DNA of 64,000 nucleotides, taken from Bradyrhizobium sp. dw_411. Its GTDB lineage: Bacteria; Pseudomonadota; Alphaproteobacteria; Rhizobiales; Xanthobacteraceae. Position numbers and translations under genes: made by a program. The stretch lies in NCBI RefSeq assembly GCF_018449695.1, contig NZ_JAAVUY010000012.1, forward strand, positions 1 to 64,000. Direction: 5' to 3'. Under the pieces are notes generated by a model that saw only the letters and a program-made list of their open reading frames with translations, made no database searches and was not told the DNA's origin. Each line of letters starts with the position of its first letter. The first letter of the stretch is position 1. Below are positions 43,959-52,858 of this stretch, in pieces.

Positions 43959-43973
43959 TCGGAGACCAAGGCA

Positions 43974-45095
43974 ATGGCAGTTCTACGCGGCGACATCGAA
44001 CTCGCCGGTCTTACCAAGAGCTATGACGGCGTGCACACGGTGGTGCAGGGCATCAATTTGAAGATTCCCGACGGCGCTTATTGCTGTTTTCTCGGGCCAT
44101 CGGGCTGCGGCAAGACCACGATTCTCCGTATGATCGCAGGTCATGAGGATCCGACCGATGGGGAGATCGTGATCGGCGGTGAGAACGTTGTGGGGCTGCC
44201 GCCGGTGGCGCGTGGCACCGCGATGATGTTTCAATCCTACGCATTGTTTCCGCACTTAAGCGTGCGCGACAATATCGCGTTCGCGCTGCGAATCCGCGGC
44301 CTGTCGAAAGAAGACCGCTACCGGCAGACCGACGCGATGATCGAGAAAGTCCGGCTGACGGAGCTTGCCGACCGGCTGCCCGCTCAGCTTTCCGGCGGCC
44401 AGCAGCAGCGCGTCGCGCTGGCGCGCGCCGCCATCACCCAGCCACGCGTGCTGCTGCTGGATGAACCGCTCTCCGCGCTCGACGAGCAATTGAGGGTGCG
44501 CATGCGGGTCGAGCTTCAGAGCATGCAGCGCGATCTCGGCATTACCTTCATTCACGTCACGCATTCGCAGCTCGAGGCCATTGCGCTGGCCGATATGGTC
44601 GTCGTGATGGACCGCGGCGAGATCAAGCAGGCCGGCCCCGCACGCGATGTCTACGCGACGCCGCGCGACCGCTATGTGGCCGAATTTCTCGGTGGCCAGA
44701 ATGTGTTTTCCGGCAAGGTCGATGCGGTCAAGGACGATCTCGTTAGCTTCGCCGCGCCGCAGATGCAGCATATCGCCGTTCCCGTAGGCGCTTCGCGTGT
44801 CGGCAAAGGCGATACCATGGACGTCGCGGTGCGACGCGACGACGTCGAACTGGTTCGGCCCGGCGTGGAGTTGACGGCCGACAAGTCATGGTTATCGAGC
44901 CGCGTGCTGGCGGTGGAGTATCAGGGCAACTTTGTAAAAGTCATGCTCGACGCGACCGGCAGCGACGAGTTCGTCGCCTATATCCCCGAGCGCGTTTTCT
45001 TCCGCGACCCCTACACGATCGGCGATGTCGTGCAGGCGACCTGGCCGAGCCACCTCGCGCGCCTGCTTGCCAAAACAACTGCTTTGACTGCGTAA
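43974..45095 (+). CDS. Polyamine-type ABC ATPase (PotA class)
   Basis: 373 residues. Walker A LGPSGCGKTTI near residues 40-50, signature LSGGQQQRVALARA, Walker B LLLDEPLSALDE, then H-loop IHVTHSQLEA. The C-terminal 120 residues are a TOBE-type regulatory domain (VFSGKVDAVKDD, DVAVRRDDVEL). ATG at 43974. It energises the importer; the next gene follows after 26 bases with its own ribosome site GAGAGAGAGGGA. Confidence 0.94.
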   Translation: MAVLRGDIELAGLTKSYDGVHTVVQGINLKIPDGAYCCFLGPSGCGKTTILRMIAGHEDPTDGEIVIGGENVVGLPPVARGTAMMFQSYALFPHLSVRDNIAFALRIRGLSKEDRYRQTDAMIEKVRLTELADRLPAQLSGGQQQRVALARAAITQPRVLLLDEPLSALDEQLRVRMRVELQSMQRDLGITFIHVTHSQLEAIALADMVVVMDRGEIKQAGPARDVYATPRDRYVAEFLGGQNVFSGKVDAVKDDLVSFAAPQMQHIAVPVGASRVGKGDTMDVAVRRDDVELVRPGVELTADKSWLSSRVLAVEYQGNFVKVMLDATGSDEFVAYIPERVFFRDPYTIGDVVQATWPSHLARLLAKTTALTA

Positions 45096-45121
45096 CTTCA
45101 AACGAGAGAGAGGGACTGGCT

Positions 45122-46138
45122 ATGGCCGATTATGAAATTTTTGAACTTGGCGACGTGACCTTGCAATGCGGACAAATTCTGCGTGGCGCCAAGATGGCCT
45201 ACAAGACCTATGGCAAGCTCAATGCTGCCAAGGACAATGTGATCGTCTATCCCTGCTGGTATTCCGGCACGCATCTGGAAAACGAATGGCTGATCGGTTC
45301 CGGCATGGCGCTGGATCCGGAGAAGTATTTCATCATCATCCCGAACATCTTCGGCAACGGTCTCTCGACCTCGGCCAGCAACACGCCAGCGCCGTTTAAC
45401 GGTTCGCGCTTCCCGAATATCACCGCCTATGACAACGTCGTGCAGCAGCACCGGCTGGTCACGGAAAAATTCGGCATCAGCAAGGTCAAGCTGGTGACGG
45501 GATGGTCGATGGGCGCGCTGCAGACGTTCCATTGGGGCGCGATCTTTCCGGACATGGTCGAGCGAATCCTGCCGTTCCAGGGCTCGGCCAAGTGCTCGCG
45601 GCACAATTTCGTCTTCCTCGAAGGCGTCAAGGCGGCACTTCAGGCCGACGCCGCCTATATGGACGGCTTCTACAAGGAGCAGCCCGCCAAGGGGCTTCGC
45701 GCCGCGGCTCGCGTCTATGCGGGCTGGGGCTTGTCCCAGACATTCTATCGCATCGAAGCCGATATCAAGAAGATGGGCTACGCCTCGCTGGAAGATTTCC
45801 TGGTCGGATTCTGGGAAGGCTGGCTGCTCTCGAAGGACGCCAATAATCTTCTGACCATGCTGTGGACCTGGCAGAACGGCGATATCTCGAACAATCCGAT
45901 CTACAAGGGCGATTACGAGAAGGCCCTGGCCGGGATCAAGGCCAAGGCCATCGTGATGCCGGCTTCGACCGACCTGTATTTCCCGCCGGCAGACAGCGAA
46001 AACGAAGTGAAGCACATGCCGAATGCAAAACTGCATGTCGTCGAAACCTATTGGGGTCATTTCGCCGGCGGCCCCGGGACCAGCCCTGACGACATCAAGG
46101 TGCTTGACGCCGCGCTGAAGGAATTGCTCGCGAGCTGA
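45122..46138 (+). CDS. Alpha/beta hydrolase, MetX/homoserine-acyltransferase-like
   Basis: 338 residues. The nucleophile elbow is VTGWSMGALQ with Ser129; a late Asp in PASTDLYFPP and His in YWGHFAGGPG complete the triad. The fold and GWSMGA with N-terminal YKTYGKLNAAKDNVIV resemble homoserine O-acyltransferase-like proteins, which also include hydrolases of esters or amides. ATG at 45122 with GAGAGAGAGGGA. Placed directly behind the polyamine-type ABC genes, so it is probably the first catabolic step after uptake. Methionine synthesis is unlikely from context. Confidence 0.85.
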   Translation: MADYEIFELGDVTLQCGQILRGAKMAYKTYGKLNAAKDNVIVYPCWYSGTHLENEWLIGSGMALDPEKYFIIIPNIFGNGLSTSASNTPAPFNGSRFPNITAYDNVVQQHRLVTEKFGISKVKLVTGWSMGALQTFHWGAIFPDMVERILPFQGSAKCSRHNFVFLEGVKAALQADAAYMDGFYKEQPAKGLRAAARVYAGWGLSQTFYRIEADIKKMGYASLEDFLVGFWEGWLLSKDANNLLTMLWTWQNGDISNNPIYKGDYEKALAGIKAKAIVMPASTDLYFPPADSENEVKHMPNAKLHVVETYWGHFAGGPGTSPDDIKVLDAALKELLAS

Positions 46139-46164
46139 ATTCGCCTTCGAGCGGCCAAAAAAGA

Positions 46165-46196
46165 TTTAGGCAGTCTGCGCGAGCAGGCTGCCTAAA
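46165..46196 (-). terminator. Terminator between convergent hydrolase and GS-like genes
   Basis: TTTAGGCAG (46165-46173) and CTGCCTAAA (46188-46196) with inner CTGC/GCAG pairing. Read leftward it is followed by a TTTTTT run, serving the GS-like gene; it may also stop the rightward transcript. Confidence 0.75.
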
Positions 46197-46226
46197 CTGC
46201 GTCAGATGGGCCGCCGATCAGATATC

Positions 46227-47663
46227 TCAAAACATCTCGAAATATTCGCGCTGTTCCCACTCCGAGACCTCGGCCTGGAAGCGCTCGATTTCGGCGTTCT
46301 TGATGTGGACGTAGTAATCCACAAAGCCCGCGCCGAACGCGTTGCGGAAGAACGCATCATCCTTCAGCGCCGATACTGCTTCCTGCAGGGTCTTCGGCAA
46401 CAACTCGGCTTTGGTTTCATACGGCGTATCCGCGGAGGGCCCGGGATCGAGGCCGCGATCGACGCCGTCGAGCCCCGACAGGATTTGCGATGCCATATAG
46501 AGATACGGATTGGCTGCCGGTTCACCGATGCGGTTTTCCAGACGTGTCGAAGGATCGTCGGTGCCACCGAGCACCCGGATCATCACGCCGCGGTTGTCGC
46601 GGCCCCAGATCGCGCGATCCGGCGCCAGCGAATAGGCGCGGTAGCGTTTGTAGCCGTTGATGGTCGGCGTCGTGAATACGGCCGCGGCGCGGGCGTGCTG
46701 CAACAGCCCGCCGAGATAATGGCAGCCGAATGGGCTCAGCACCTCGTCGTTGCCCTTAGCCATGAACGCATTCTCGCCGCTGGTACGCGAGACGATCGAT
46801 TGATGCAGATGCCAACCGGATGCGACGATGTTCGGCAGCTTCGGCCGGCACATGAAGGTCGCGTGATAGCCATGGCGGCGGCAAATCTGTTTCACGGCGC
46901 TGCGCAACAAAATCATGTTGTCGGCGGCCTCGATCCCCCCGGCCGGCCTGAAGGTAAATTCGCACTGGCTCGGGCCGAATTCGACCTCGATCGATCGCAG
47001 CGGCAGGCCGAGCGCGACGATGTCGCGCCTGACGATCTCGAGCACCGGCTCCATCTGGTCGTAGCGCTGTTCGGTCAGATATTGATAGCCGTGCGACAGC
47101 AGGCTGACCGACGGCGGCTGGCCCGGCTGGCCGGCATCCCCGGGCGACATTTTGGCGTCTTCAAGCTTGAAGATATGGCACTCGACTTCGAGGCCGGCGA
47201 CGAAATCATAGCCGCGCTTGTCCAGCGTCGCGAGCGCGGACTTCATAATGTTGCGGGTTGCGAACGGCACCGGCCGCCCATCGGCGAAATAAACATCGCA
47301 CAATAGCCAGCCTGTGGAGGAAGACCATGGCAGCAGCCGGAAACTCAGGGGATCCGCCACCATCAACACATCGGCAGCGCCTTCCATCTCGCGCATGCCG
47401 AACCCGCCGCCCGCGGTGAACACCGGGAAGACGGTTTTGTGCGAGGTGTCCTTGGCGAACATCGTGGTGGTGATGGTGCAGCCGCTTTCCAGCGCCGCCA
47501 GCGCCTCGCTCGCGACCAGCGTCTTGCCGCGCAGGATGCCGTGCTGATCGGGAAAAGAAAAACGGATGACTTCGAGCTTTTGCTCTTCGACGATACGCCG
47601 CAGCCGCGTCGCCGCTTCCTTCTGCTCGCTCGACCACAGACCGTGACGTTCAACAAAACTCAA
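46227..47663 (-). CDS. Glutamine-synthetase-family ligase (gamma-glutamyl amide type)
   Basis: 478 residues of the GS superfamily. SFPDQHGILRGKTL near residues 36-49, the catalytic Glu in GLEVECHIF, EVEFGPSQCEFTF, the ammonia/substrate His in SGWHLHQS, and ENRIGEPAANPYLYMASQ, all in GS order. The start is a TTG at 47663 with AAGGGA upstream; no in-frame ATG exists before residue 60. GS-like enzymes of this class attach glutamate to amines such as putrescine, ethanolamine or aniline. Set between a Rieske oxygenase and a polyamine-type importer, it would activate an imported or released amine. Not the housekeeping GS. Confidence 0.88.
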   Translation of the reverse strand: MSFVERHGLWSSEQKEAATRLRRIVEEQKLEVIRFSFPDQHGILRGKTLVASEALAALESGCTITTTMFAKDTSHKTVFPVFTAGGGFGMREMEGAADVLMVADPLSFRLLPWSSSTGWLLCDVYFADGRPVPFATRNIMKSALATLDKRGYDFVAGLEVECHIFKLEDAKMSPGDAGQPGQPPSVSLLSHGYQYLTEQRYDQMEPVLEIVRRDIVALGLPLRSIEVEFGPSQCEFTFRPAGGIEAADNMILLRSAVKQICRRHGYHATFMCRPKLPNIVASGWHLHQSIVSRTSGENAFMAKGNDEVLSPFGCHYLGGLLQHARAAAVFTTPTINGYKRYRAYSLAPDRAIWGRDNRGVMIRVLGGTDDPSTRLENRIGEPAANPYLYMASQILSGLDGVDRGLDPGPSADTPYETKAELLPKTLQEAVSALKDDAFFRNAFGAGFVDYYVHIKNAEIERFQAEVSEWEQREYFEMF

Positions 47664-47712
47664 CGTGTCTTCCCTTCAGAGCCCGAACTCGCAAGTAGAC
47701 AGGATCTCCGTT

Positions 47713-47834
47713 GTCATTGCGAGGAGCGGAGCGACGAAGCAATCCATCTTTCTTTCGAGAGTATGACCGATGGATTGCTGCGCGGAGCCTGCCATCGGGC
47801 GACGCTACGCGTCGACCCGTTGGCTCGCAATGAC
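47713..47834. repeat. Palindromic intergenic repeat, family A copy 3
   Basis: Begins GTCATTGCGAGGAGCGGAGC and ends with CGCAATGAC, an exact inverted end. An inner arm pair (AATCCATC and GATGGATT) is visible. Same family as 2681-2793. It lies between the GS-like start and the Rieske stop. Confidence 0.85.
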
Positions 47835-47843
47835 GGATAATGG

Positions 47844-49199
47844 TTAAACCGCCCTCAGATGCGGCACCTTGTCGGCGATCTCGGCCGGCACCGGCGCGGC
47901 CCAGGGCGCGCCGCGGCGGCGTTTGACGTCGACTTCCATCCAGAAGGTCTCCCAGCCGCGGGTCGGCCCGATGCCGTCCATGGTCGCAGGGCCCTGGATG
48001 GCGCGCGCATGCGCGGCATCCAGGAACATGAAGGGTTTTGTGCCGGACGCGGCCTTCTCGATTTCCTGCCGCAGCAGGCGGCGAAATTGCACGATGGCTT
48101 TGTCGGCGGTGCCGAGATGCTCGCGGGTGCGATCCTGGATCGGCCCCATCGATTCCACCGCCCACTGGTCGTGCACATTGATATCGGCCCCCATGCCGGT
48201 GAAGGTCGAGGTTGCCTGCTCATGCGGATCGAAGCCGTAATCGTTCGACTTGTTCTTGCGCGAGCGGTAATCCGGCAGCTCATACAGTTCGAGGCGCTGG
48301 TCGCGCATCTTCTGCTTGTCGACCGGCGTCGAATAGCTGGTGAAGATCGCATACCAATAGCAATTCTCGTCATCGACCGGCACATGCCATTGCGTGATCG
48401 TCATCTCCGTGCTCATCGGGATGACAAAGCCATGCGGGAATAGCTGATTGGTGACCCGCACATGGGTGCGCTCGTCGTCGATTTCGCGGAGCGCAATCAG
48501 CCGCAGCCCGTATTCGGTGTGCTCGACATTGATGATGGGCCGGTCATATTCGCGCAAAATCTTCGTCATCGGCATGTCGCTGCCGGCCGAGGCGCCGCGG
48601 AACTGCTTGCCATAGGCTGCCGATGTATCCTCGTCCTCGAAGAAGCGATGCAGGAACGAGGCATGTGATGGGTCGATGCCGACTTCGAGCGCCTGCAGCC
48701 AGTTGCAGTTGATGTGGCCCTTGAAGGCAAACGTGTAAGCGTCCGGCGCGATGAAACAGTCGATCTCGGGAAATGCCGGCGGTTCGCCTTCGCCAAGGTA
48801 AGCCCAGAGGATTCCGCTCTTCTCGATCACGGGATAGGCGCGCTGGCTGATGTTCCTGCACAGCGGCGAATCCTTCGGTTCGGCCGGCGTCTCCAGGCAT
48901 TGGCCCGATACGTCGAACAGCCAGCCGTGAAATGCGCAGCGCAGTCCGCCGTTTTCCAGCCGGCCGAACGCCAGATCAGCGCCGCGATGCGCGCAATGGC
49001 GATCGATCAGGCCGTAACGGCCTTCTTCGTTGCGAAACAGCACGAGGTTCTCGCCAAGCAGTTTGACCGCTTTGACCGGGCGCGGTCCCTCTAGCTCATC
49101 CACCAGTGCCGCCGGTTGCCAGTACATCCGCATCAATTTCCCGCAGGCGTCTTTGGGGCCAGTGCGGGTGATCAGGTCGTTCTGTTCCTGGCTCATCAT
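47844..49199 (-). CDS. Rieske non-heme iron oxygenase, large subunit
   Basis: 451 residues. The Rieske centre is CAHRGADLAFGRLENGG...CAFHGW (Cys/His pairs near residues 68-90). The mononuclear-iron site is ALEVGIDPSHASFLHRFF (His/His about 178-183), with the third Asp later. Phthalate-dioxygenase-type (group I) chain length. Likely hydroxylates or dealkylates an aromatic or amine substrate using electrons from a reductase, which is not encoded nearby. ATG at 49199 or 49196. Leftward; divergent from the IclR gene, which probably controls it and the GS-like gene. Confidence 0.88.
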   Translation of the reverse strand: MMSQEQNDLITRTGPKDACGKLMRMYWQPAALVDELEGPRPVKAVKLLGENLVLFRNEEGRYGLIDRHCAHRGADLAFGRLENGGLRCAFHGWLFDVSGQCLETPAEPKDSPLCRNISQRAYPVIEKSGILWAYLGEGEPPAFPEIDCFIAPDAYTFAFKGHINCNWLQALEVGIDPSHASFLHRFFEDEDTSAAYGKQFRGASAGSDMPMTKILREYDRPIINVEHTEYGLRLIALREIDDERTHVRVTNQLFPHGFVIPMSTEMTITQWHVPVDDENCYWYAIFTSYSTPVDKQKMRDQRLELYELPDYRSRKNKSNDYGFDPHEQATSTFTGMGADINVHDQWAVESMGPIQDRTREHLGTADKAIVQFRRLLRQEIEKAASGTKPFMFLDAAHARAIQGPATMDGIGPTRGWETFWMEVDVKRRRGAPWAAPVPAEIADKVPHLRAV

Positions 49200-49321
49200 G
49201 GCGGCGGGCCCTTTTCGGCGCTAAGTGTTTGTTCGTCTATTGAACTATTGGGCGAATTATGACATTTGTCGCCGCGACAGCAAGCACAATCTTTGACCGG
49301 CCGGGACCGACAGAACCAAAA

Positions 49322-50107
49322 ATGCCAAAGCTGAAGCGTCCCGATAGCGTCGAACGCGCCACCGATTTCGTCGAGAGCCTCGACCGCGGTCTGCGGCTGC
49401 TGAAGAAATTCGGCGATAAAAGCGGCCCGATGACGCTGAGCGATCTCGCGCGCGCCGCCGAGCTGCCGCGCGCCACGGCGCGCCGCATTCTTTTCACGCT
49501 TGAGCGCGGCGGGTTTGTCGCGACCGACGGCAAGCTCTTCACCCTCACGCCGCATGTCCTGACTCTGGCCGCCTCTTTTCTGCGTTCGAGCCAGGTGGTG
49601 TCGGTACTGCAACCGGTGCTGGACCGGATCGCCGCCGCCGCGCAGGAGATCAGCTCGCTCGCGGTGCTCGACGGCGACGAAGTCGTGTTCATCGCGCGCG
49701 GCAGTCCTGCGCGGGTTTTCTCCGCCGGTCTCGATATCGGCTATCGCCTGCCCGCCTTTTGCACCTCTGTCGGCCGCGTCATGCTCGGCCAGCTTAAAAA
49801 TATAGAACTCGCTGCAAGATTAACGGCAATGCGCCGCGAGGCAATGACTCCGCAGACGGCAACGGATCCGAAGAAGCTGCTGGCCACCATCATCGCCGAT
49901 CGGGAGAAGGGCCATTCATTGGTGGACCGCGAGGCCGAGCCCGGATTTCGCTCGATCTCGGTACCGGTGCGGCGTTACGACAACACCATCATCGCCGCTA
50001 TCAACATGGGTGCCCATGTCGATCGGGTCTCGACCGCCGAAATGATCGATCGGTTTCTGCCGTTGTTGCAGGGCGGAGCCGAAGAGGTGAGAGACCTGCT
50101 TTTGTAG
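49322..50107 (+). CDS. IclR-family transcriptional regulator
   Basis: 261 residues. N-terminal winged helix MTLSDLARAAELPRATARRILFTLE (about 38-62) and a GAF-like effector domain with YRLPAFCTSVGRVMLGQL and SLVDREAEPGFRSISVPV. Resembles PcaR/PobR regulators of aromatic catabolism. The ATG at 49322 gives the typical N-terminus (KRPDSVERATDFVESLDRGL); an ATG at 49259 would add 21 residues. It is transcribed away from the Rieske gene, so the intergenic region (49200-49321) should hold the shared operator. A weak GTTC-N7-GAAC site is at 49231-49245. Confidence 0.88.
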   Translation: MPKLKRPDSVERATDFVESLDRGLRLLKKFGDKSGPMTLSDLARAAELPRATARRILFTLERGGFVATDGKLFTLTPHVLTLAASFLRSSQVVSVLQPVLDRIAAAAQEISSLAVLDGDEVVFIARGSPARVFSAGLDIGYRLPAFCTSVGRVMLGQLKNIELAARLTAMRREAMTPQTATDPKKLLATIIADREKGHSLVDREAEPGFRSISVPVRRYDNTIIAAINMGAHVDRVSTAEMIDRFLPLLQGGAEEVRDLLL

Positions 50108-50179
50108 GGTGAGCAAAGCGAAGCGTGCCCACCGCTTTGTTTGGTGGGCACGGCGCAATCGCGCCTTTGCCCACCCTAC
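50104..50179. repeat. Palindromic intergenic repeat, family C
   Basis: Ends GTAGGGT and ACCCTAC are inverted; inside are GTGCCCACC/GGTGGGCAC arms. It overlaps the last bases of the IclR stop. Single copy in this window. Confidence 0.75.
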
Positions 50180-50201
50180 ATTCCCGTCCAGGAAACCAAG
50201 C

Positions 50202-51101
50202 TCACCCCCGCGCGAACATCCGGGCTTCGTCGTGCAGCACCGGCGCCACCGCATCGATCAGGCGCGACGACGCGGCGTCTACGCTGAGCCCCGCGGTATC
50301 GACGACTGCCGAAGCGCGGGCATAGAGCGGTTCGCGGCTGCGCAGGATGGTGCGCAACTCGGCCATCGCCGAACGATCGTCCGCCATCGGACGCAGATCG
50401 CCCTGGCGTCGCACCCGCGCCATGTGTTCTTCGGGCTCTGCCTTCAGCCAGATGGTGTAGAACGAGGATAAGATCAGATCGAAGGTGAGGGGTTCGGAGA
50501 CGATGCCGCCGCCGGTCGCCAGCACCGTCAATTCCTTGCGCGCGAGCAATTGCCCGAGCGCGGCCTGCTCCATCCGCCGAAAACCTTCCTGGCCATAAAG
50601 CGCGATAATCTCGGCGACCGACAGGCCGTTCTGCGCCTCGATCTCCTTGTTCAACTCGACAAAATTCCAGCCGATTTTTTTCGCGAGCATCTTGCCGAGC
50701 GTGGATTTGCCGGCACCGCGCAGCCCGATCAACGCGATGCCGGCAAACGACATCCCTCGCTGCGCCGCCGCGCCGCCATGGCCTGACAGCACATCTTTGG
50801 CTTGCGCGATCTGGATCGGCGTTGCCTTGCGCAGAAGATTGCGAATGACCGGCCAGTCCGGCGCGGGGTCGCCCGCAGGAATGAGATCTTCAAGATGCGC
50901 GGCCATCGCATTCGCGACCCGGCGCAGTAGCATGATCGAGACGTTGCCCTTGCCGCTTTCGAGCTGCGCGATATAGCGCTCGGAAATGCCGGAGACTTTC
51001 GCGAGCACCTTGCGCGACATGCCGCGCAGCGCGCGCATGGTGCGAACACGCTGACCGAGCTCTTCCAGAAAGCAGGTCTCGGGATCGGGAGTGTCGGTCA
51101 T
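50202..51101 (-). CDS. boxR: BoxR/BzdR-type regulator: HTH fused to shikimate-kinase-like domain
   Basis: 299 residues. HTH (XRE type) at about 14-72 (LGQRVRTMRALRGMSRKVLAKVSGISERYIAQLESGKGNVS, in parts), a linker, then a shikimate-kinase-like domain from about 115 with Walker A GLRGAGKSTLGKML. This fusion is known for BoxR and BzdR, in which benzoyl-CoA is the inducer. ATG at 51101. Divergent from bclA, with 152 bases between. It likely represses the box genes until benzoyl-CoA accumulates. A TGCA-N6-TGCA site of the reported operator type lies before boxC, but none is found before bclA. Confidence 0.93.
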   Translation of the reverse strand: MTDTPDPETCFLEELGQRVRTMRALRGMSRKVLAKVSGISERYIAQLESGKGNVSIMLLRRVANAMAAHLEDLIPAGDPAPDWPVIRNLLRKATPIQIAQAKDVLSGHGGAAAQRGMSFAGIALIGLRGAGKSTLGKMLAKKIGWNFVELNKEIEAQNGLSVAEIIALYGQEGFRRMEQAALGQLLARKELTVLATGGGIVSEPLTFDLILSSFYTIWLKAEPEEHMARVRRQGDLRPMADDRSAMAELRTILRSREPLYARASAVVDTAGLSVDAASSRLIDAVAPVLHDEARMFARG

Positions 51102-51194
51102 GTCCCCGTTTGGGTTTGGCTGAGAAATGCGGAGTTTGGAAACATAATGCCTGATGGGATTGACAGCAAGCGCACGTGGTGCCTTTCTATGAAT

Positions 51195-51200
51195 TATAAT
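51195..51200 (+). promoter_or_regulatory. Candidate -10 box for bclA
   Basis: TATAAT, perfect consensus, 25 bases before the leader GTG. The -35 region 17 bases upstream overlaps GCAC-GTG-GTGC (51172-51182), a small palindrome that could bind the regulator; TTGACA at 51160 is too far (29 bases). Confidence 0.5.
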
Positions 51201-51224
51201 GCTTAAAAACTCGGAGGAGACGTC

Positions 51225-51257
51225 GTGAGACGCAGGGGATTTCGGGGCGCGCCATGA
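51225..51257 (+). CDS. 10-codon leader peptide coupled to bclA
   Basis: GTG at 51225, with GGAGGAGA seven bases upstream, opens a ten-codon frame (M-R-R-R-G-F-R-G-A-P). Its TGA (51255-51257) overlaps the bclA ATG as ATGA. The strong ribosome site belongs to this leader, not to bclA, which has only CGGGGCG upstream. Translation of bclA may therefore depend on ribosomes finishing the leader. Three Arg codons in a row (AGA CGC AGG) include rare types. It may be chance; conservation would decide. Confidence 0.45.
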   Translation: MRRRGFRGAP

Positions 51258-52810
51258 GCGAGATGTCCGGTTCCTATAACGCGGTGACCTGGCTGCTCGA
51301 CCGCAATGTCGAGGAAGGCCGCGCGAACAAACTCGCCTTCACCGACACGGTTTCCGAACTGACCTACGGCGATCTGCAGCAACAGAGCTGCCGCGTCGCC
51401 AATCTGTTGCGTCGCGTGGGTGTTCGCCGCGAAGAGCGCGTCGCGATGATCATGCTCGATACCGTCGATTTTCCCGCGGTGTTTCTCGGCGCGATCCGTG
51501 CCGGCATCGTGCCGGTGCCGCTCAACACGCTGCTGACGTCGGATCAATATGCCTATGTGCTGGCGGATTGCCGCGCGCGCGTGCTGTTTATTTCGCAAGC
51601 GCTGCTGCCGGTGGTCAAGGACATGCTCGGCCGGATGCCGGATCTCGAACATGTCATCGTCGCCGGCAAGGATGCGCACGGTTACAAGCGATTGTCGGAT
51701 GAACTCAAAGACGAGAGCACGTCATACGCCACCGCGGCGACCCATGCCGACGAGCCGGCATTCTGGCTGTATTCGTCGGGCTCCACGGGAATGCCCAAGG
51801 GCGTGCGGCATCTACATTCGAATCTGGCCGCGACGGCGGAGACCTATGCCAGACAGGTACTCGGCATTCGCGAGGACGATGTCGGGCTATCGGCGGCGAA
51901 ACTGTTTTTCGCCTACGGCCTCGGCAATGCGCTGACATTCCCGATGTCGGTCGGCGCCACCACGGTTCTCAATTCCGAACGCCCGACGCCGGCGACGATG
52001 TTTGCGCTGATGAACAAGTATCATCCCAGCATCTTCTTTGGCGTGCCGACATTGTTTGCCGCGATGCTCAACGACGAGACGCTGAAGCATGAGCGCGGTG
52101 GCTCGCGTCTGCGAATTTGCACATCGGCGGGCGAGGCGTTGCCGGAATCGGTCGGCAATAGCTGGAAGTCGCGCTTCGGCGTCGACATTCTCGATGGCGT
52201 CGGCTCGACCGAACTGCTGCATATCTTTCTGTCGAACGCGCCCGACGATATCAAATACGGCACCTCCGGCCGCCCGGTGCCGGGCTACAAGGTCCGGCTT
52301 GTCAATGAGGCCGGGGCCGATGTGCCCGATGGCGAGGTTGGCGAACTGCTAGTCGACGCGCCCTCGGCCGGTGAAGGCTACTGGAACCAGCGCAGCAAAA
52401 GCCGCAGGACCTTCGAAGGGCATTGGACCCGCACCGGCGACAAATATATTCGCGATGCCGATGGCCGCTATACGTTCTGCGGCCGTAGCGACGACATGTT
52501 CAAGGTATCGGGTATTTGGGTGTCGCCGTTCGAGGTCGAGAGCGCATTGATCACCCATCCCGCGGTGCTTGAAGCGGCCGTGGTGCCCGAAGCCGACCCG
52601 GAAGGCTTGCTCAAGCCGAAAGCGTTTGTGGTGCTGCGTGCCGACGCCAATCCTGACGGCCTGCATGAAGCGCTGAAGGAACACGTCAAGCAGAAGATCG
52701 GGCCGTGGAAATACCCGCGCTGGATCGATGTGGTGGAGAGTTTGCCGAAGACCGCGACCGGGAAGATCCAGCGGTTCAAGTTGAGGGACGGGGATTCTCC
52801 GAAGTCGTGA
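51254..52810 (+). CDS. bclA: Benzoate-CoA ligase
   Basis: 518 residues of the AMP-forming ligase family. Motif A3 YSSGSTGMPKGVRH near residues 174-187, A8-type GYWNQRSKSRRTFEGHWTRTGDKY, and A10 PKTATGKIQRF with the catalytic Lys. The block FFAYGLGNALTFPMSVGATTVL and SIFFGVPTLFAAML match benzoate-type ligases. Forms benzoyl-CoA from benzoate, ATP and CoA, supplying BoxB/BoxC. The ATG at 51254 overlaps the stop of a 10-codon leader. Divergent from boxR; the following alpha/beta hydrolase is separated by a palindromic repeat. Confidence 0.93.
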   Translation: MSEMSGSYNAVTWLLDRNVEEGRANKLAFTDTVSELTYGDLQQQSCRVANLLRRVGVRREERVAMIMLDTVDFPAVFLGAIRAGIVPVPLNTLLTSDQYAYVLADCRARVLFISQALLPVVKDMLGRMPDLEHVIVAGKDAHGYKRLSDELKDESTSYATAATHADEPAFWLYSSGSTGMPKGVRHLHSNLAATAETYARQVLGIREDDVGLSAAKLFFAYGLGNALTFPMSVGATTVLNSERPTPATMFALMNKYHPSIFFGVPTLFAAMLNDETLKHERGGSRLRICTSAGEALPESVGNSWKSRFGVDILDGVGSTELLHIFLSNAPDDIKYGTSGRPVPGYKVRLVNEAGADVPDGEVGELLVDAPSAGEGYWNQRSKSRRTFEGHWTRTGDKYIRDADGRYTFCGRSDDMFKVSGIWVSPFEVESALITHPAVLEAAVVPEADPEGLLKPKAFVVLRADANPDGLHEALKEHVKQKIGPWKYPRWIDVVESLPKTATGKIQRFKLRDGDSPKS

Positions 52811-52858
52811 TGTGCTTGCTGGTTGAAAATCGAGGTGTTGCGGCGGCATTCGCTCGTT

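Noticed and set aside
49231..49245. GTTC-N7-GAAC as the IclR operator.
   Set aside because: Only four-base arms; kept as a remark in the IclR entry, not as a feature.
51160..51200. TTGACA and TATAAT before bclA as a standard sigma-70 promoter.
   Set aside because: The spacing is 29 bases, far from 16-18; only the TATAAT is kept as a candidate.
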